A DNA stretch of 64,000 nucleotides, taken from positions 1 through 64,000 of the forward strand of contig MKTD01000050.1 in the NCBI GenBank assembly GCA_001898165.1. The letters run 5' to 3'. Every line of letters begins with the position of its first letter. The stretch's first letter is position 1. Both the position numbers and the translations under genes were made by a program. The notes under the pieces were generated by a model. The model was not told the origin of the DNA, did no database searches, and worked only from the letters and a program-made list of their open reading frames with translations. The DNA comes from Bacteroidia bacterium 43-41 (GTDB lineage Bacteria; Bacteroidota; Bacteroidia; Bacteroidales; Dysgonomonadaceae). This document shows, piece by piece, positions 1 to 9,141 of the stretch.

Positions 1-94
1 TTAGTATATTTATTAGGCTAAAGTAATGTAAACTAACTCTAAAAGGGTTTATTCATACCGAAAAAAAGGATTTATAGAGGAAATATAGATAATT

Positions 95-180
95 TGTATC
101 ATTGTAGGGGTATATTTTATCGTTTTCTGTATCATTGCAGAGGTAAAATACGATAAATAATGTATCATTGCAGGGTTATA
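95..180. repeat. Three imperfect direct repeats TGTATCATTGCAGGG with exact 33-bp spacing (starts 95, 128, 161)
   Basis: TGTATCATTGTAGGGG at 95, TGTATCATTGCAGAGG at 128, TGTATCATTGCAGGGT at 161; a degenerate fourth GTTGCAGGGG near 201. Confidence 0.8.
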
Positions 181-363
181 TTCTTGAAGCAGGTAAAAGA
201 GTTGCAGGGGAAACGATGTGTATAAACTGGCGCGGGAAATATACGGCAACAAATAGCGTTCAGTTCAATAGGGGGATATCTTATCGAACGATAGAGGTCG
301 GGAAAGAACATTTTACCGGTAGAACTGTTGAATTATCGGTAAGCATCTATCAAAACCAACTTT

Positions 364-1038
364 ATGAAAAAAATACTTCTTCTATTATTGATCGCATTTC
401 CGATACTCGCATCGGCTCAGGTAATCACTTACGATACCATCCGTGTTTCGCCGGATGATGAACGGAATATTTATCGGACACAACGTCAACAGCAAACCAC
501 TCAAACGCAGCAGGCCGATCAGAACCGTATAGCCCAGCGCCCGATACTCTTAGAGCGGGAACCGGCATCAGGTCTTGTACTCGATAAGAGTAAACTTCTT
601 TACGGGGTCAATATCGGATTGTCTTTCAGCCGGAATTATTCTTCATTTAATTTGGGGCCGCAGGTCGGATATCAGTTCAGCAACCGGTTTATGGCAGGTG
701 CAGGGATAAAATATTACTACAATAAAGTGCGTGCTTTTCAATACAACGAGGAGTACCTCTATAAGAATAACCTGCTTGGCACTAACCTGTTCGGCTATTT
801 TTACCCGATGAGGTTCCTCACTGTTTTTGCCCAACCCGAAATAAACCATTTGTGGTTGAGCCTGACCAACGAAGATACGGGCGAAGTCACAAAAAGCAGT
901 GGCTTTGTACCGTCGTTCTTGGTGGGTGGAGGACTACGGATGGGGCGCTCTCACCTTACATTGAACTACGATTTGGCGCAGCACACCAATTCTCCTTATC
1001 CGAGAGGCTGGTTCCTGGGATTTTCCGCGTTTTTCTAA
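364..1038 (+). CDS. Outer membrane beta-barrel protein, signal peptide, unknown function
   Basis: 224 aa; MKKILLLLLIAFPILASAQ signal; alternating beta pattern; C-terminal aromatic (FSAFF). Confidence 0.75.
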   Translation: MKKILLLLLIAFPILASAQVITYDTIRVSPDDERNIYRTQRQQQTTQTQQADQNRIAQRPILLEREPASGLVLDKSKLLYGVNIGLSFSRNYSSFNLGPQVGYQFSNRFMAGAGIKYYYNKVRAFQYNEEYLYKNNLLGTNLFGYFYPMRFLTVFAQPEINHLWLSLTNEDTGEVTKSSGFVPSFLVGGGLRMGRSHLTLNYDLAQHTNSPYPRGWFLGFSAFF

Positions 1039-1093
1039 CAAACGGGTATCAAAAGCTTTTACAGAGCTTGAGTTCTCGGCCATTTTGTTCCAT

Positions 1094-1130
1094 CAAGGAA
1101 TAATTTCCATTGTTTGTATTCCTTGTTTTT
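1094..1130 (+). terminator. Intrinsic terminator after beta-barrel gene
   Basis: CAAGGAATA (1094-1102) pairs with TATTCCTTG (1117-1125) followed by TTTTT. Confidence 0.65.
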
Positions 1131-1154
1131 ATGGCACGGGTGAGTTGAATATGG

Positions 1155-1394
1155 TCATACGTTTTTGACGACCGTGCCGTTGGAATCTTCCATAACAATA
1201 ATATAGCTCTTCTTCGTCAAAAATTTAAGTGTGTAATAATATTGGCTGTCAGTAAATCCATCGGGCAAAAGCGCCGTTTTCATGTCAACTTTGCCTTTCC
1301 ATGTGGTTCCGGTAAAAGTATCGGGCAGGTCATCTTTTTTGCAGGATACGCCAACCAGGAGCAGGGCTGCAAACATCAATAGTTTTGTTTTCAT
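1155..1394 (-). CDS. Small putative lipoprotein (79 aa), possibly C-terminally truncated
   Basis: Lipobox-like LLLVGVSCKKDD; CAAAGTTA (reverse of TAACTTTG) upstream near 1427. Confidence 0.55.
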   Translation of the reverse strand: MKTKLLMFAALLLVGVSCKKDDLPDTFTGTTWKGKVDMKTALLPDGFTDSQYYYTLKFLTKKSYIIVMEDSNGTVVKNV

Positions 1395-1490
1395 AATGAA
1401 TGTGGTTTTTTAATTTTTTTCAGGTACAAAGTTACGGCAAAAAACGATATGACGGCGTTTTTCAGCATACGGATTTCCGTTTTTAAAGAG

Positions 1491-1784
1491 TTAACGAAAA
1501 ACGATCTCTTTCACGATCTCCATTCCGGCGTGCTCGTTTAGTTTATCAATCAGGCTTTGTTTATTCATAATCAGCTCGGCCCGCAAAACCGATGAAGTCA
1601 GCTGAACGTGCAGGACGTTTCGTTGAAAATAAATATTTTTGGTGTAATGCGAAACACCTTCCCCCAATAGCTCCCGCCACGCCGAAACGGCACGGTGTTC
1701 GGCCACGGCGATTTTTAATCCGGGATTCTCATTGAGGAATTCCGAAAGAACAGTCGCAATGGGTTGAGCGTTTTTTTTAAGCAT
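1491..1784 (-). CDS. DUF721 / DciA-like family protein
   Basis: 97 aa next to and overlapping recF; pattern of the DUF721 family. Confidence 0.7.
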   Translation of the reverse strand: MLKKNAQPIATVLSEFLNENPGLKIAVAEHRAVSAWRELLGEGVSHYTKNIYFQRNVLHVQLTSSVLRAELIMNKQSLIDKLNEHAGMEIVKEIVFR

Positions 1785-2883
1785 AAACTGTTATCTCTCC
1801 GTCTTTTACCGAATAGATGTGATGGCTGTTGTTAATTCGTTCCAGTATTTTGTCGAACGACTCCCGGTTGGTATCCGAGATGAAAATCTGGCCAAACTCA
1901 TCGCTCGAAACTAATTTTACGATCTCTTCCACCCGGTTGGCATCCAGCCTGTCGAAAATATCATCCAGCAGCAAAATGGGCGTCCGCTTCCCGGTTTTGA
2001 GCAGGTAATGAAACTGTGCCAGCTTCAGGGATACAAAGTAGGTTTTGTTTTGCCCCTGCGAACCCACTTTTTTAATGGGAAACCCGTCGAGCAACATTTC
2101 CAGTTCATCGCGGTGAATACCGGTGGTGGTGTGCCCCATCGCGATATCACGGCGACGGGTTTGCCGCAGTGTGTCCCTGAAATTGTTTTCGTGAAGCTGT
2201 GAAACGTAATCGAATGTCGCCTGTTCGTTGGAAAGGCTTATTCTCTTGTAAAACTCATCAAAAACAGGGGTGAACTCTTTTACAAACGCTTGCCGTTTTT
2301 TAAAAATAAGCTCTCCGTCTCCCGCCATTTGATCTTCCCAAAGCTCCAACAGGGTGGAGTCGATTTCGTTATCGCCCGGTTTCAATGTCGCGTTGCGCTG
2401 TTGCAAGGCATTGTTGTAGCGGATCAAAGCGAGCATATACTCTTTGTCGAACTGCGAAATGGCCATATCCATGAACTTCCGCCGCTCTTCGCTACCCCCC
2501 TGGATTATCCCGATATCGGCCGGGGAAATCATCACTAACGGAATAAATCCGATGTGGTCGGAAAGTTTTTCGTACTCTTTTTTGTTCCTTTTGAATTGTT
2601 TTTTCTGTCGCCGGCGCAATCCGCAATAAATCTCTTCCTCTCCTCCTGTCTCTTCAAGCCCGTATCTCCCCTGAAGCATGCAAACATCGGCATCGTGTTT
2701 GATGATCTGGCTATCGATAGGGTTGGTGTAACTTCTGCAGAACGAAAGATAATAAACGGCATCCAGCAAGTTGGTTTTACCCATGCCGTTGTTTCCCACA
2801 AAACAGTTTATTTTGGGCGATAACTCCAGTTCAACCTGAGCCAGATTTTTATAATTAATGATGGATAATTGTTTTAATATCAT
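1777..2883 (-). CDS. recF: DNA replication and repair protein RecF
   Basis: Walker A GNNGMGKTNLLDA; GSQGQNKTYFVSLKLAQ; LLLDDIFDRLD. Confidence 0.97.
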   Translation of the reverse strand: MILKQLSIINYKNLAQVELELSPKINCFVGNNGMGKTNLLDAVYYLSFCRSYTNPIDSQIIKHDADVCMLQGRYGLEETGGEEEIYCGLRRRQKKQFKRNKKEYEKLSDHIGFIPLVMISPADIGIIQGGSEERRKFMDMAISQFDKEYMLALIRYNNALQQRNATLKPGDNEIDSTLLELWEDQMAGDGELIFKKRQAFVKEFTPVFDEFYKRISLSNEQATFDYVSQLHENNFRDTLRQTRRRDIAMGHTTTGIHRDELEMLLDGFPIKKVGSQGQNKTYFVSLKLAQFHYLLKTGKRTPILLLDDIFDRLDANRVEEIVKLVSSDEFGQIFISDTNRESFDKILERINNSHHIYSVKDGEITVYA

Positions 2884-2888
2884 AGTAA

Positions 2889-3650
2889 TTATTCCGCCAG
2901 GATTAACTGTTGCAGCTCTTCGGGATTAACGTTAATTTTCAACCTGCCTTCCTCGGCGAATGTTATTTTTCCGGTTTCTTCCGAAACAACAATCACTTTG
3001 GCGTCGGTTTCCTGCGTGATCCCTAACCCGGCACGATGCCGCAACCCCATGTGCTTGGGTATATTCGGATTTTGCGATATGGGAAGAATACAACCTGCGG
3101 CTTTTATTTTTTTACCCACGATAATCATTGCCCCATCGTGTAACGGACTGTTCTTAAAGAAAATATTTTCAATCAGCCGCGACGAAATGTCGGCGTTGAT
3201 GATCTCACCCGTCTGTTCGTACAAGTTGAGTTGTAAATCGCCCTGGATGACGATAAGCGCGCCAATCCTGGCTTTCGACATATTCATGCAGGCCAGTACG
3301 ATAGAAGTAATGTGCGACGTGTCCTGTTGTTGTTTATCGACCGGGATAAAGAGTTTCGATATAAACTTCCATCCTTTTTTCGAACCCAAAGACATCAGGA
3401 ACCTTCGGATTTCGTCCTGAAAAAGAATGACCAACAATATCAGGCCGATATTCACGAACTGATCGAGAATAGAGCCCAGCAGGACCATATCGAACACCTG
3501 CGATACCAGCACCCAGATAATCATGAATATGACAATCCCGATAAAAAGCGGGCGCATTCCCGATATTTTCACCATCTTAAACAGGTAGTACAAAAGTGCG
3601 GCTACCAGAAAGATGTCAATAAAGTCTTTTATTCCAAAGTGTTCAAGCAT
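2889..3650 (-). CDS. cdaA: Diadenylate cyclase (CdaA/DacA, DisA_N domain)
   Basis: N-terminal TM segments; SPLHDGAMII and MGLRHRAGLGITQETDA motifs. Confidence 0.95.
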   Translation of the reverse strand: MLEHFGIKDFIDIFLVAALLYYLFKMVKISGMRPLFIGIVIFMIIWVLVSQVFDMVLLGSILDQFVNIGLILLVILFQDEIRRFLMSLGSKKGWKFISKLFIPVDKQQQDTSHITSIVLACMNMSKARIGALIVIQGDLQLNLYEQTGEIINADISSRLIENIFFKNSPLHDGAMIIVGKKIKAAGCILPISQNPNIPKHMGLRHRAGLGITQETDAKVIVVSEETGKITFAEEGRLKINVNPEELQQLILAE

Positions 3651-4489
3651 AAAAGGTCATTGCTTATTTTTTCTACAATTTTCACACATTCCATTGCCTC
3701 CTTCACGTCGTGGACGCGTAAAATGCTCGCTCCCGACAGTAATGCAACCGTATTTAAAACCGATGTTCCGTTCAGACTTTCTTGCGGCGTGCATCCCAGC
3801 AATTTGTAAATCATCGATTTTCTGGAAATTCCTGCTAAAATCGGTGCATCAAAGATATCAAAATATTTTAAATAAGCCATCAACCGGTAGTTTTGATCGG
3901 TTGTTTTACTGAATCCGAACCCCGGATCGATAATGATATCGTTTACGCCCAGAAGGTTTAATTTTGATATCTTCTCGGAAAAATAGTAGAGGATGTCCTG
4001 GATAAAATTGTCGTAACGGGTGAATTGCTGCATGGTCTGCGGTGTGCCGCGCATATGCATCAGGATATAGGGAACGTTGAGCCGGGCAACTGTTTCGAAC
4101 ATGTTATCATCGATTTGTCCGCCCGAAATATCGTTAATGATATTTACCCCGTACTCCTCTACGGCATGCTTTGCTACCTCGGAGTAAAAGGTATCGATGG
4201 AAAGAATGACATCGGGATATTCTTTGCGGATGAGTTGAAGCGCCGGTTCCACCCGGTTGAACTCCTCTCCGGCGGAAAGGAGGGGTGCTGAAGGTGAGGT
4301 GGATTGTCCACCGATATCGATAATTTTTCCACCTTCATCCAGAATTTGTTGTACGCGCCCGACAATCTCTTCTCCGGATTGTTTGCGGCTTCCCGAATAA
4401 AACGAATCGGGCGTGACGTTTAAAATTCCCATTACCAGTGGGGTGGAAAGGGGAAGCAATTCGCCGTTTATGTTGATGGAGTTTGTCAT
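3629..4489 (-). CDS. folP: Dihydropteroate synthase
   Basis: MGILNVTPDSFYSGS; IDIGGQSTSP; IIDPGFGFSKT. Confidence 0.96.
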   Translation of the reverse strand: MTNSININGELLPLSTPLVMGILNVTPDSFYSGSRKQSGEEIVGRVQQILDEGGKIIDIGGQSTSPSAPLLSAGEEFNRVEPALQLIRKEYPDVILSIDTFYSEVAKHAVEEYGVNIINDISGGQIDDNMFETVARLNVPYILMHMRGTPQTMQQFTRYDNFIQDILYYFSEKISKLNLLGVNDIIIDPGFGFSKTTDQNYRLMAYLKYFDIFDAPILAGISRKSMIYKLLGCTPQESLNGTSVLNTVALLSGASILRVHDVKEAMECVKIVEKISNDLLCLNTLE

Positions 4490-4491
4490 TT

Positions 4492-6114
4492 CTACAATAC
4501 AGAATTCGGGTCTTTGTACGGATAATCAATGGTATAGTGCAGCCCGCGGCTTTCTTTACGTGCCGTAGCCTGCTTAATGACCATATAACCTACCTTTATG
4601 ATGTTTCGCAGCTCACAGATTTCACGTGAAACGACCGACCGCTGAAAAAGGTTTTCGGTTTCACGAAAAAGAATGTTCAGCCTGTCCATTGCGCGCTGCA
4701 AGCGGATATCGGAACGAACAATCCCCACGTAGGACGACATAATTTGCCCCACTTCCTTATAGCTCTGCGTGATAAGCACCATCTCTTCGGTGGAGGCGGT
4801 GCCTGTTGCATTCCAATCGGGGATATCTTCCTGAAAAGAATAATTCCTGAAGAGAGGGAGAGTGTGTTTGGCTGCCGAATCGGCAAAAACCACCGCTTCG
4901 ATGAGCGAGTTCGATGCCAGACGATTGGCGCCGTGCAAGCCGGTACAGGCACACTCGCCGTTGGCGTAAAGCCGGTTTATGCTTGTTTCGCCGTCTATGC
5001 TGACAAAAATTCCGCCGCATAAATAATGGGCAGCCGGAGCCACCGGAATCATATCTTTGGTAATATCGATACCGTAGGTCAGGCATTTCTCGTAGATGGT
5101 GGGGAAATGTTTTTTTGTCTCCTCAGCATCCTTGTGCGTGACGTCTAAACAGACGTGGTCATCACCTCTGTTTTTCATTTCCGTATCAATGGCACGGGCA
5201 ACGATATCGCGCGGCGCGAGCGAAAGCCGCTCATCATATTTCTGCATAAACTCCTTGCCGTCTATTGTTTTCAAAATACCGCCGTACCCACGCATGGCTT
5301 CGGTAATGAGGAACGATGGCCGGACACCGGGATGATACAACGCCGTGGGATGAAATTGCACGAACTCCATGCCTTTTATCTCGCCTTTGGCGCGCGCCAC
5401 CATCGCAATGCCGTCGCCAGTTGCCACAAGCGGGTTGGTGGTTGTTTGATAGATACACCCGATACCGCCGGTTGCCATCATGGTCACACGCGAAAGGAAC
5501 GTCTGCACTTCATGGGTCTGCAGATCCAAAATATAGGCGCCGTAGCACTCGATGCCGGGTGTGTGCCGCGTTACAATTTGCCCCAAATGATGTTGAGTAA
5601 GGATTTCTATTGTGAAATGATTGTCGTAAACATCAATATTGGGATGGTTCCGGATGGTTTCTATCAAGCTTGTCTGTATTTCGGCGCCGGTGCTGTCTTT
5701 GTAGTGCAAAATCCGAAATTCGGAATGGCCGCCTTCCCGGTGCAGGTCAAAATTTCCTTTTTCGTCTTTATCGAAATTTACACCCCAGCTGATCAACTCC
5801 TTGATTTGCGCAGGAGCTTCTTTCACCACGCGCTCCACCACGCGGGCATCACACAATCCCGCCCCCGCATCGAGGGTGTCGGCAATGTGTTTTTCGAAAT
5901 TGTCCCACGGATTTGTTACCGATGCAATACCGCCTTGTGCATAGTAGGTGTTGGCATCTTCGAGCGTTGTTTTGGCTATTATGGCCACCTTGCCGTATTT
6001 TGCCACTTTCAGGGCGTAACTCATCCCCGCAATGCCCGACCCAATGATTAGAAAATCGTATTTATAGGCCATTCTTTTTCCGAAATTATTCTTTTTCATT
6101 GCAAATTTAGGCAT
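4492..6114 (-). CDS. nadB: L-aspartate oxidase
   Basis: FAD motif FLIIGSGIAGMSYAL; YAQGGIAS; MEFVQFHPTALY; GLHGANRLASNSLIEAVVF. The true start may be an internal Met (MAYKYDFLIIG). Confidence 0.95.
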   Translation of the reverse strand: MPKFAMKKNNFGKRMAYKYDFLIIGSGIAGMSYALKVAKYGKVAIIAKTTLEDANTYYAQGGIASVTNPWDNFEKHIADTLDAGAGLCDARVVERVVKEAPAQIKELISWGVNFDKDEKGNFDLHREGGHSEFRILHYKDSTGAEIQTSLIETIRNHPNIDVYDNHFTIEILTQHHLGQIVTRHTPGIECYGAYILDLQTHEVQTFLSRVTMMATGGIGCIYQTTTNPLVATGDGIAMVARAKGEIKGMEFVQFHPTALYHPGVRPSFLITEAMRGYGGILKTIDGKEFMQKYDERLSLAPRDIVARAIDTEMKNRGDDHVCLDVTHKDAEETKKHFPTIYEKCLTYGIDITKDMIPVAPAAHYLCGGIFVSIDGETSINRLYANGECACTGLHGANRLASNSLIEAVVFADSAAKHTLPLFRNYSFQEDIPDWNATGTASTEEMVLITQSYKEVGQIMSSYVGIVRSDIRLQRAMDRLNILFRETENLFQRSVVSREICELRNIIKVGYMVIKQATARKESRGLHYTIDYPYKDPNSVL

Positions 6115-6332
6115 TAAAGTTAAGAAACTGTTTCATCTTTTAATTTAAATGGAAAAAAGAAGCCACTTCGAAAAGCGAGAGCAAGGAGCAGATGATTCAG
6201 GCGGGCGTAACAAATAAAATAATTGTATAATAGTTAAAAGTCTGTGGTTTAGTTTGATTGTTTAAGTAAAAACATTTACTTTGTGTAGCGTAAGGAACCA
6301 GATGAATAAACAATTTAAAACTTTCTAAATCA

Positions 6333-7604
6333 ATGAAAAATTATAGGGTTATTAGCTTATTGCTGTTGTTGCTCTGTAGTTTCCCGCTCTTTAGTGATGG
6401 AGATGATGTTTTGCAGGCACAATTGTTTACTTTGCACGGCAGGGTATTGGCAAGCGACACCCGCGACCCGCTTCCCAATGCAAGTGTAACCGTAGGGAAC
6501 CTGAATGTATCGAGTGTGACCAACCAGGATGGATACTTTACGCTCAGGGTACCTGCATCGGCAAGAAATTCCAGGCTGATTATCCGGTACTTGGGATATG
6601 AGAATATGGAAATACCGGTGGTTACGCTGATTGACAAACCCAATAACCACATTGTGTTAACACCTTCTCCTATTGAACTGGGACCGCTTGAGGTTGTTTC
6701 GGGAGACGGAAGCGAACTGATGCGCGAGGCGTTGAACCGTATCCCGCAAAACTACTCTACCGATCCCAATATGATGGTGGCGTTTTACCGGGAATCGATA
6801 AAGAAAAATGCAAATTATATCTCTTTGGTAGAAACCGTATTGGATGTCTATAAATCTTCGTACCGCTCGTACGAGAACGATCAGGCAAAAATCTACATAG
6901 GCCGGAAAGCAACCGATATCACGCCGCGCGATACTATTTTAATGAAATTCCAAGGCGGGATCAGCACGGCGCTTATGCTTGATGTGGCGAAGAATCCCGA
7001 AATTGTTTTTGGAGAGAGGGGTGATGAATACAGTTTCAATATCGAAAGGATGATAAACATCAACAATAAGCCGCACTATGAGATTAACTTTCAGCCAAAA
7101 AACGGTATAAAAGATATTTTATTTCGAGGAAAGGTTTATTTGGATGCCGGATCGCTGGCCATCGTCAGAATAGAGTTTAATATGAATGTGGAAGGCCGGA
7201 AAGATGCTTCCAATATCTTTATCCGACGGAAACCTGCCAAGATGAGGGTTGATGTGGAAGAAGCCCGTTATATAGCCGACTTTATTGAAAACAACGGTAA
7301 GTGGTTTTTCAATTACAGCAGTACTGAAGTAAGGTTCCGGGTAAGGTGGACTAACCGCTTCTTCGGGCTTTTCGCCACGAACTACACCATCGGCTCAGAA
7401 ATGGCCATTACGGACAGGTATCAGGAGAGTGTCAATAAATTCCCGAGGGACGAGCGTATCCGCTCTACCGATGTGATTGCGGAAAAAGTGGAGCACTTTC
7501 AAGATCCTGATTTTTGGGGCGAGTACAACGTGATTGAGCCCGGCATCGAAATCACTAACGCCATAAAAAGATTGAGCGGGAAATTAATGCGCCGTGCGGA
7601 ATAA
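6333..7604 (+). CDS. Carboxypeptidase-like regulatory-domain protein, putative outer membrane associated
   Basis: Signal peptide then LHGRVLASDTRDPLPNASVTVGNLNVSSVTNQDGYFTLRVP (CarboxypepD_reg-like). Confidence 0.75.
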   Translation: MKNYRVISLLLLLLCSFPLFSDGDDVLQAQLFTLHGRVLASDTRDPLPNASVTVGNLNVSSVTNQDGYFTLRVPASARNSRLIIRYLGYENMEIPVVTLIDKPNNHIVLTPSPIELGPLEVVSGDGSELMREALNRIPQNYSTDPNMMVAFYRESIKKNANYISLVETVLDVYKSSYRSYENDQAKIYIGRKATDITPRDTILMKFQGGISTALMLDVAKNPEIVFGERGDEYSFNIERMININNKPHYEINFQPKNGIKDILFRGKVYLDAGSLAIVRIEFNMNVEGRKDASNIFIRRKPAKMRVDVEEARYIADFIENNGKWFFNYSSTEVRFRVRWTNRFFGLFATNYTIGSEMAITDRYQESVNKFPRDERIRSTDVIAEKVEHFQDPDFWGEYNVIEPGIEITNAIKRLSGKLMRRAE

Positions 7605-7629
7605 TGCGGAATAAATAGTTGTAAAACTG

Positions 7630-7660
7630 TTTGTAATCTGAAAATTTAACTGTATCTTTG
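7630..7660 (+). promoter_or_regulatory. Bacteroidetes-type promoter for rpsO
   Basis: TTTG (7630-7633), 19 nt, TATCTTTG (7653-7660), matching TTTG/TAnnTTTG consensus. Confidence 0.7.
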
Positions 7661-7702
7661 CAACCCGAAAAACTTTTAAATTAATTTTTACAAACAAGTT
7701 TT

Positions 7703-7972
7703 ATGTATTTAGATTCTGAAAAAAAGAAAGAAATCTTTGCAAAGCACGGAAAGTCTAACACTGATACTGGCTCACCTGAGGCGCAGATAGCATTGTTTTC
7801 ATACCGTATTTCGCATTTGACTGAACACCTGAAGTCAAACAAAAAAGATTATAACACGGAACGTTCATTGAAAATTTTAGTGGGTAAACGTCGTCGCTTA
7901 CTCGATTACCTGATTGAAAAAGATATCGAAAGATACCGGACAATCGTCAAAGAATTAGGCCTGAGAAAGTAA
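7703..7972 (+). CDS. rpsO: 30S ribosomal protein S15
   Basis: [40 protein letters not shown]. Confidence 0.97.
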   Translation: MYLDSEKKKEIFAKHGKSNTDTGSPEAQIALFSYRISHLTEHLKSNKKDYNTERSLKILVGKRRRLLDYLIEKDIERYRTIVKELGLRK

Positions 7973-7998
7973 AATTTTCTAAAGAAAAAATGAAAAAG

Positions 7999-8046
7999 AG
8001 AGAGTAAACGACATTCAACGATACTCTCTTTTTTTATGTGAATTCG
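7999..8046 (+). terminator. rpsO intrinsic terminator
   Basis: AGAGAGTA (7999-8006) pairs with TACTCTCT (8032-8039) then a T-run. Confidence 0.75.
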
Positions 8047-8128
8047 TCCCGATTAAAGCAGCAGAGAGCCCTCAGTCTCTAAAAAGATTACAAAAGTGAA
8101 AAATATGTTATAAAACATATATATTTAT

Positions 8129-8160
8129 TTTGCGGGTTTGAAAAAAGAGGCCTATCTTTG
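8129..8160 (+). promoter_or_regulatory. Promoter-like element with no ORF downstream
   Basis: TTTG (8129-8132), 20 nt, TATCTTTG (8153-8160). Confidence 0.6.
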
Positions 8161-8165
8161 TATCG

Positions 8166-8256
8166 ATAACCTAAAACAATCTTTTTTACCTTATTGAAGA
8201 TAACAAGTTAAACCGCAGACAAAAGAGGTCATCTCGATCGAGGTGACCTTTTTTTA
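8166..8256 (+). ncRNA. Candidate small RNA, orphan transcription unit
   Basis: Starts just after the TATCTTTG box and ends in hairpin AGGTCATCTCGATCGAGGTGACCT (8226-8249) plus a T-run; no credible ORF. Confidence 0.45.
8226..8256 (+). terminator. Strong intrinsic terminator, possibly bidirectional
   Basis: AGGTCATCTCGATCGAGGTGACCT near-perfect hairpin followed by TTTTTTT. Confidence 0.8.
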
Positions 8257-9080
8257 TTCAAATATCATTTCGAATTGGTCATAACTATCTGTTCTCCAAG
8301 CTCTATTTTTTGTTTTTGGAGAATATCCGAAAAGAGGTGAATATGTTCGCACTTTAATCGTTTTGCCGTCCGGTAAGAATTCTAAAATACGTAGCCATCC
8401 ATCCCCTCCGTTTCCTTGCCATCCCCCACCATCGGTTTGTGCATTAAACATCATTTGATGCACGGTTTTATTCGCATGATTTTTATCCAACTCAGAACTT
8501 CATCGCGCGGTGCAAACTCTGTTGTAATAACAAGTATTTTCCTCCAGTTAGGCAGTTTAAACTCAAATGCGGCGTTCTCCAACGTGGGGTTACCCGAACT
8601 GTCGTTGAAAACATCTACTAATGAGTTTCTCCATTTATTGTTCCTTTCCGGAAAAAAATAGGTTGAGAAACAGGTTTGCCTCGTTTCAGCTCTTTTATAG
8701 CCGTAATCGTGATTACCTGTTGCAATCGCATAAGGGAGGACGTTGTCTAGCCGTTCGAATGCTTTTGATGCGGCGTTCCATTGTTCTCTACTCGTTTGAT
8801 TGCCATTTACTCCATCGGGAATCAGTAAATTGTTTTGCTCAACCAAATCTCCCGTACATAGAACTGCTTCTATATTTAGTGTGTTTTTTTGTGCTGCACA
8901 CCAAGCCGTCATCAATTCAAACATAGGTTGATTTGTGTCGAACTTTATGTAGTTTTGGGGATCAGGTAATAATATCATCGAAAAGGATTTATTATTTTCC
9001 AGATGTGGGTCTTCAGTATTCTGGCCTAGTAAAATCCAAGGTAGAGAAAAGAACAGTACTGGCAATATTCTTTTTAGCAT
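8254..9080 (-). pseudogene. Calcineurin-like metallophosphoesterase, disrupted by internal deletion and frameshift
   Basis: The N-terminal ORF (8451-9080) has DPQNYIKF, CTGDLVEQN and ATGNHDYG. The C-terminal ORF (8254-8490) has [46 protein letters not shown]. The expected middle section is absent. Confidence 0.8.
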
Positions 9081-9141
9081 ACGTTTTTTTTTAATGGATA
9101 AGGTGAATGCGATGCTATTACCGCATTCACCCTCCTGATAA

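Noticed and set aside
95-210. Possible CRISPR array
   Set aside because: The 33-bp period leaves no room for separate repeat and spacer; repeats are degenerate and no cas genes are present.
168-458. 96-aa + strand ORF
   Set aside because: Overlaps the repeat array and the start of the convincing 364-1038 gene; no signal or family features.
5155-6051. 298-aa + strand ORF
   Set aside because: Shadow ORF antisense to nadB, which has full family motifs; no recognisable protein pattern.
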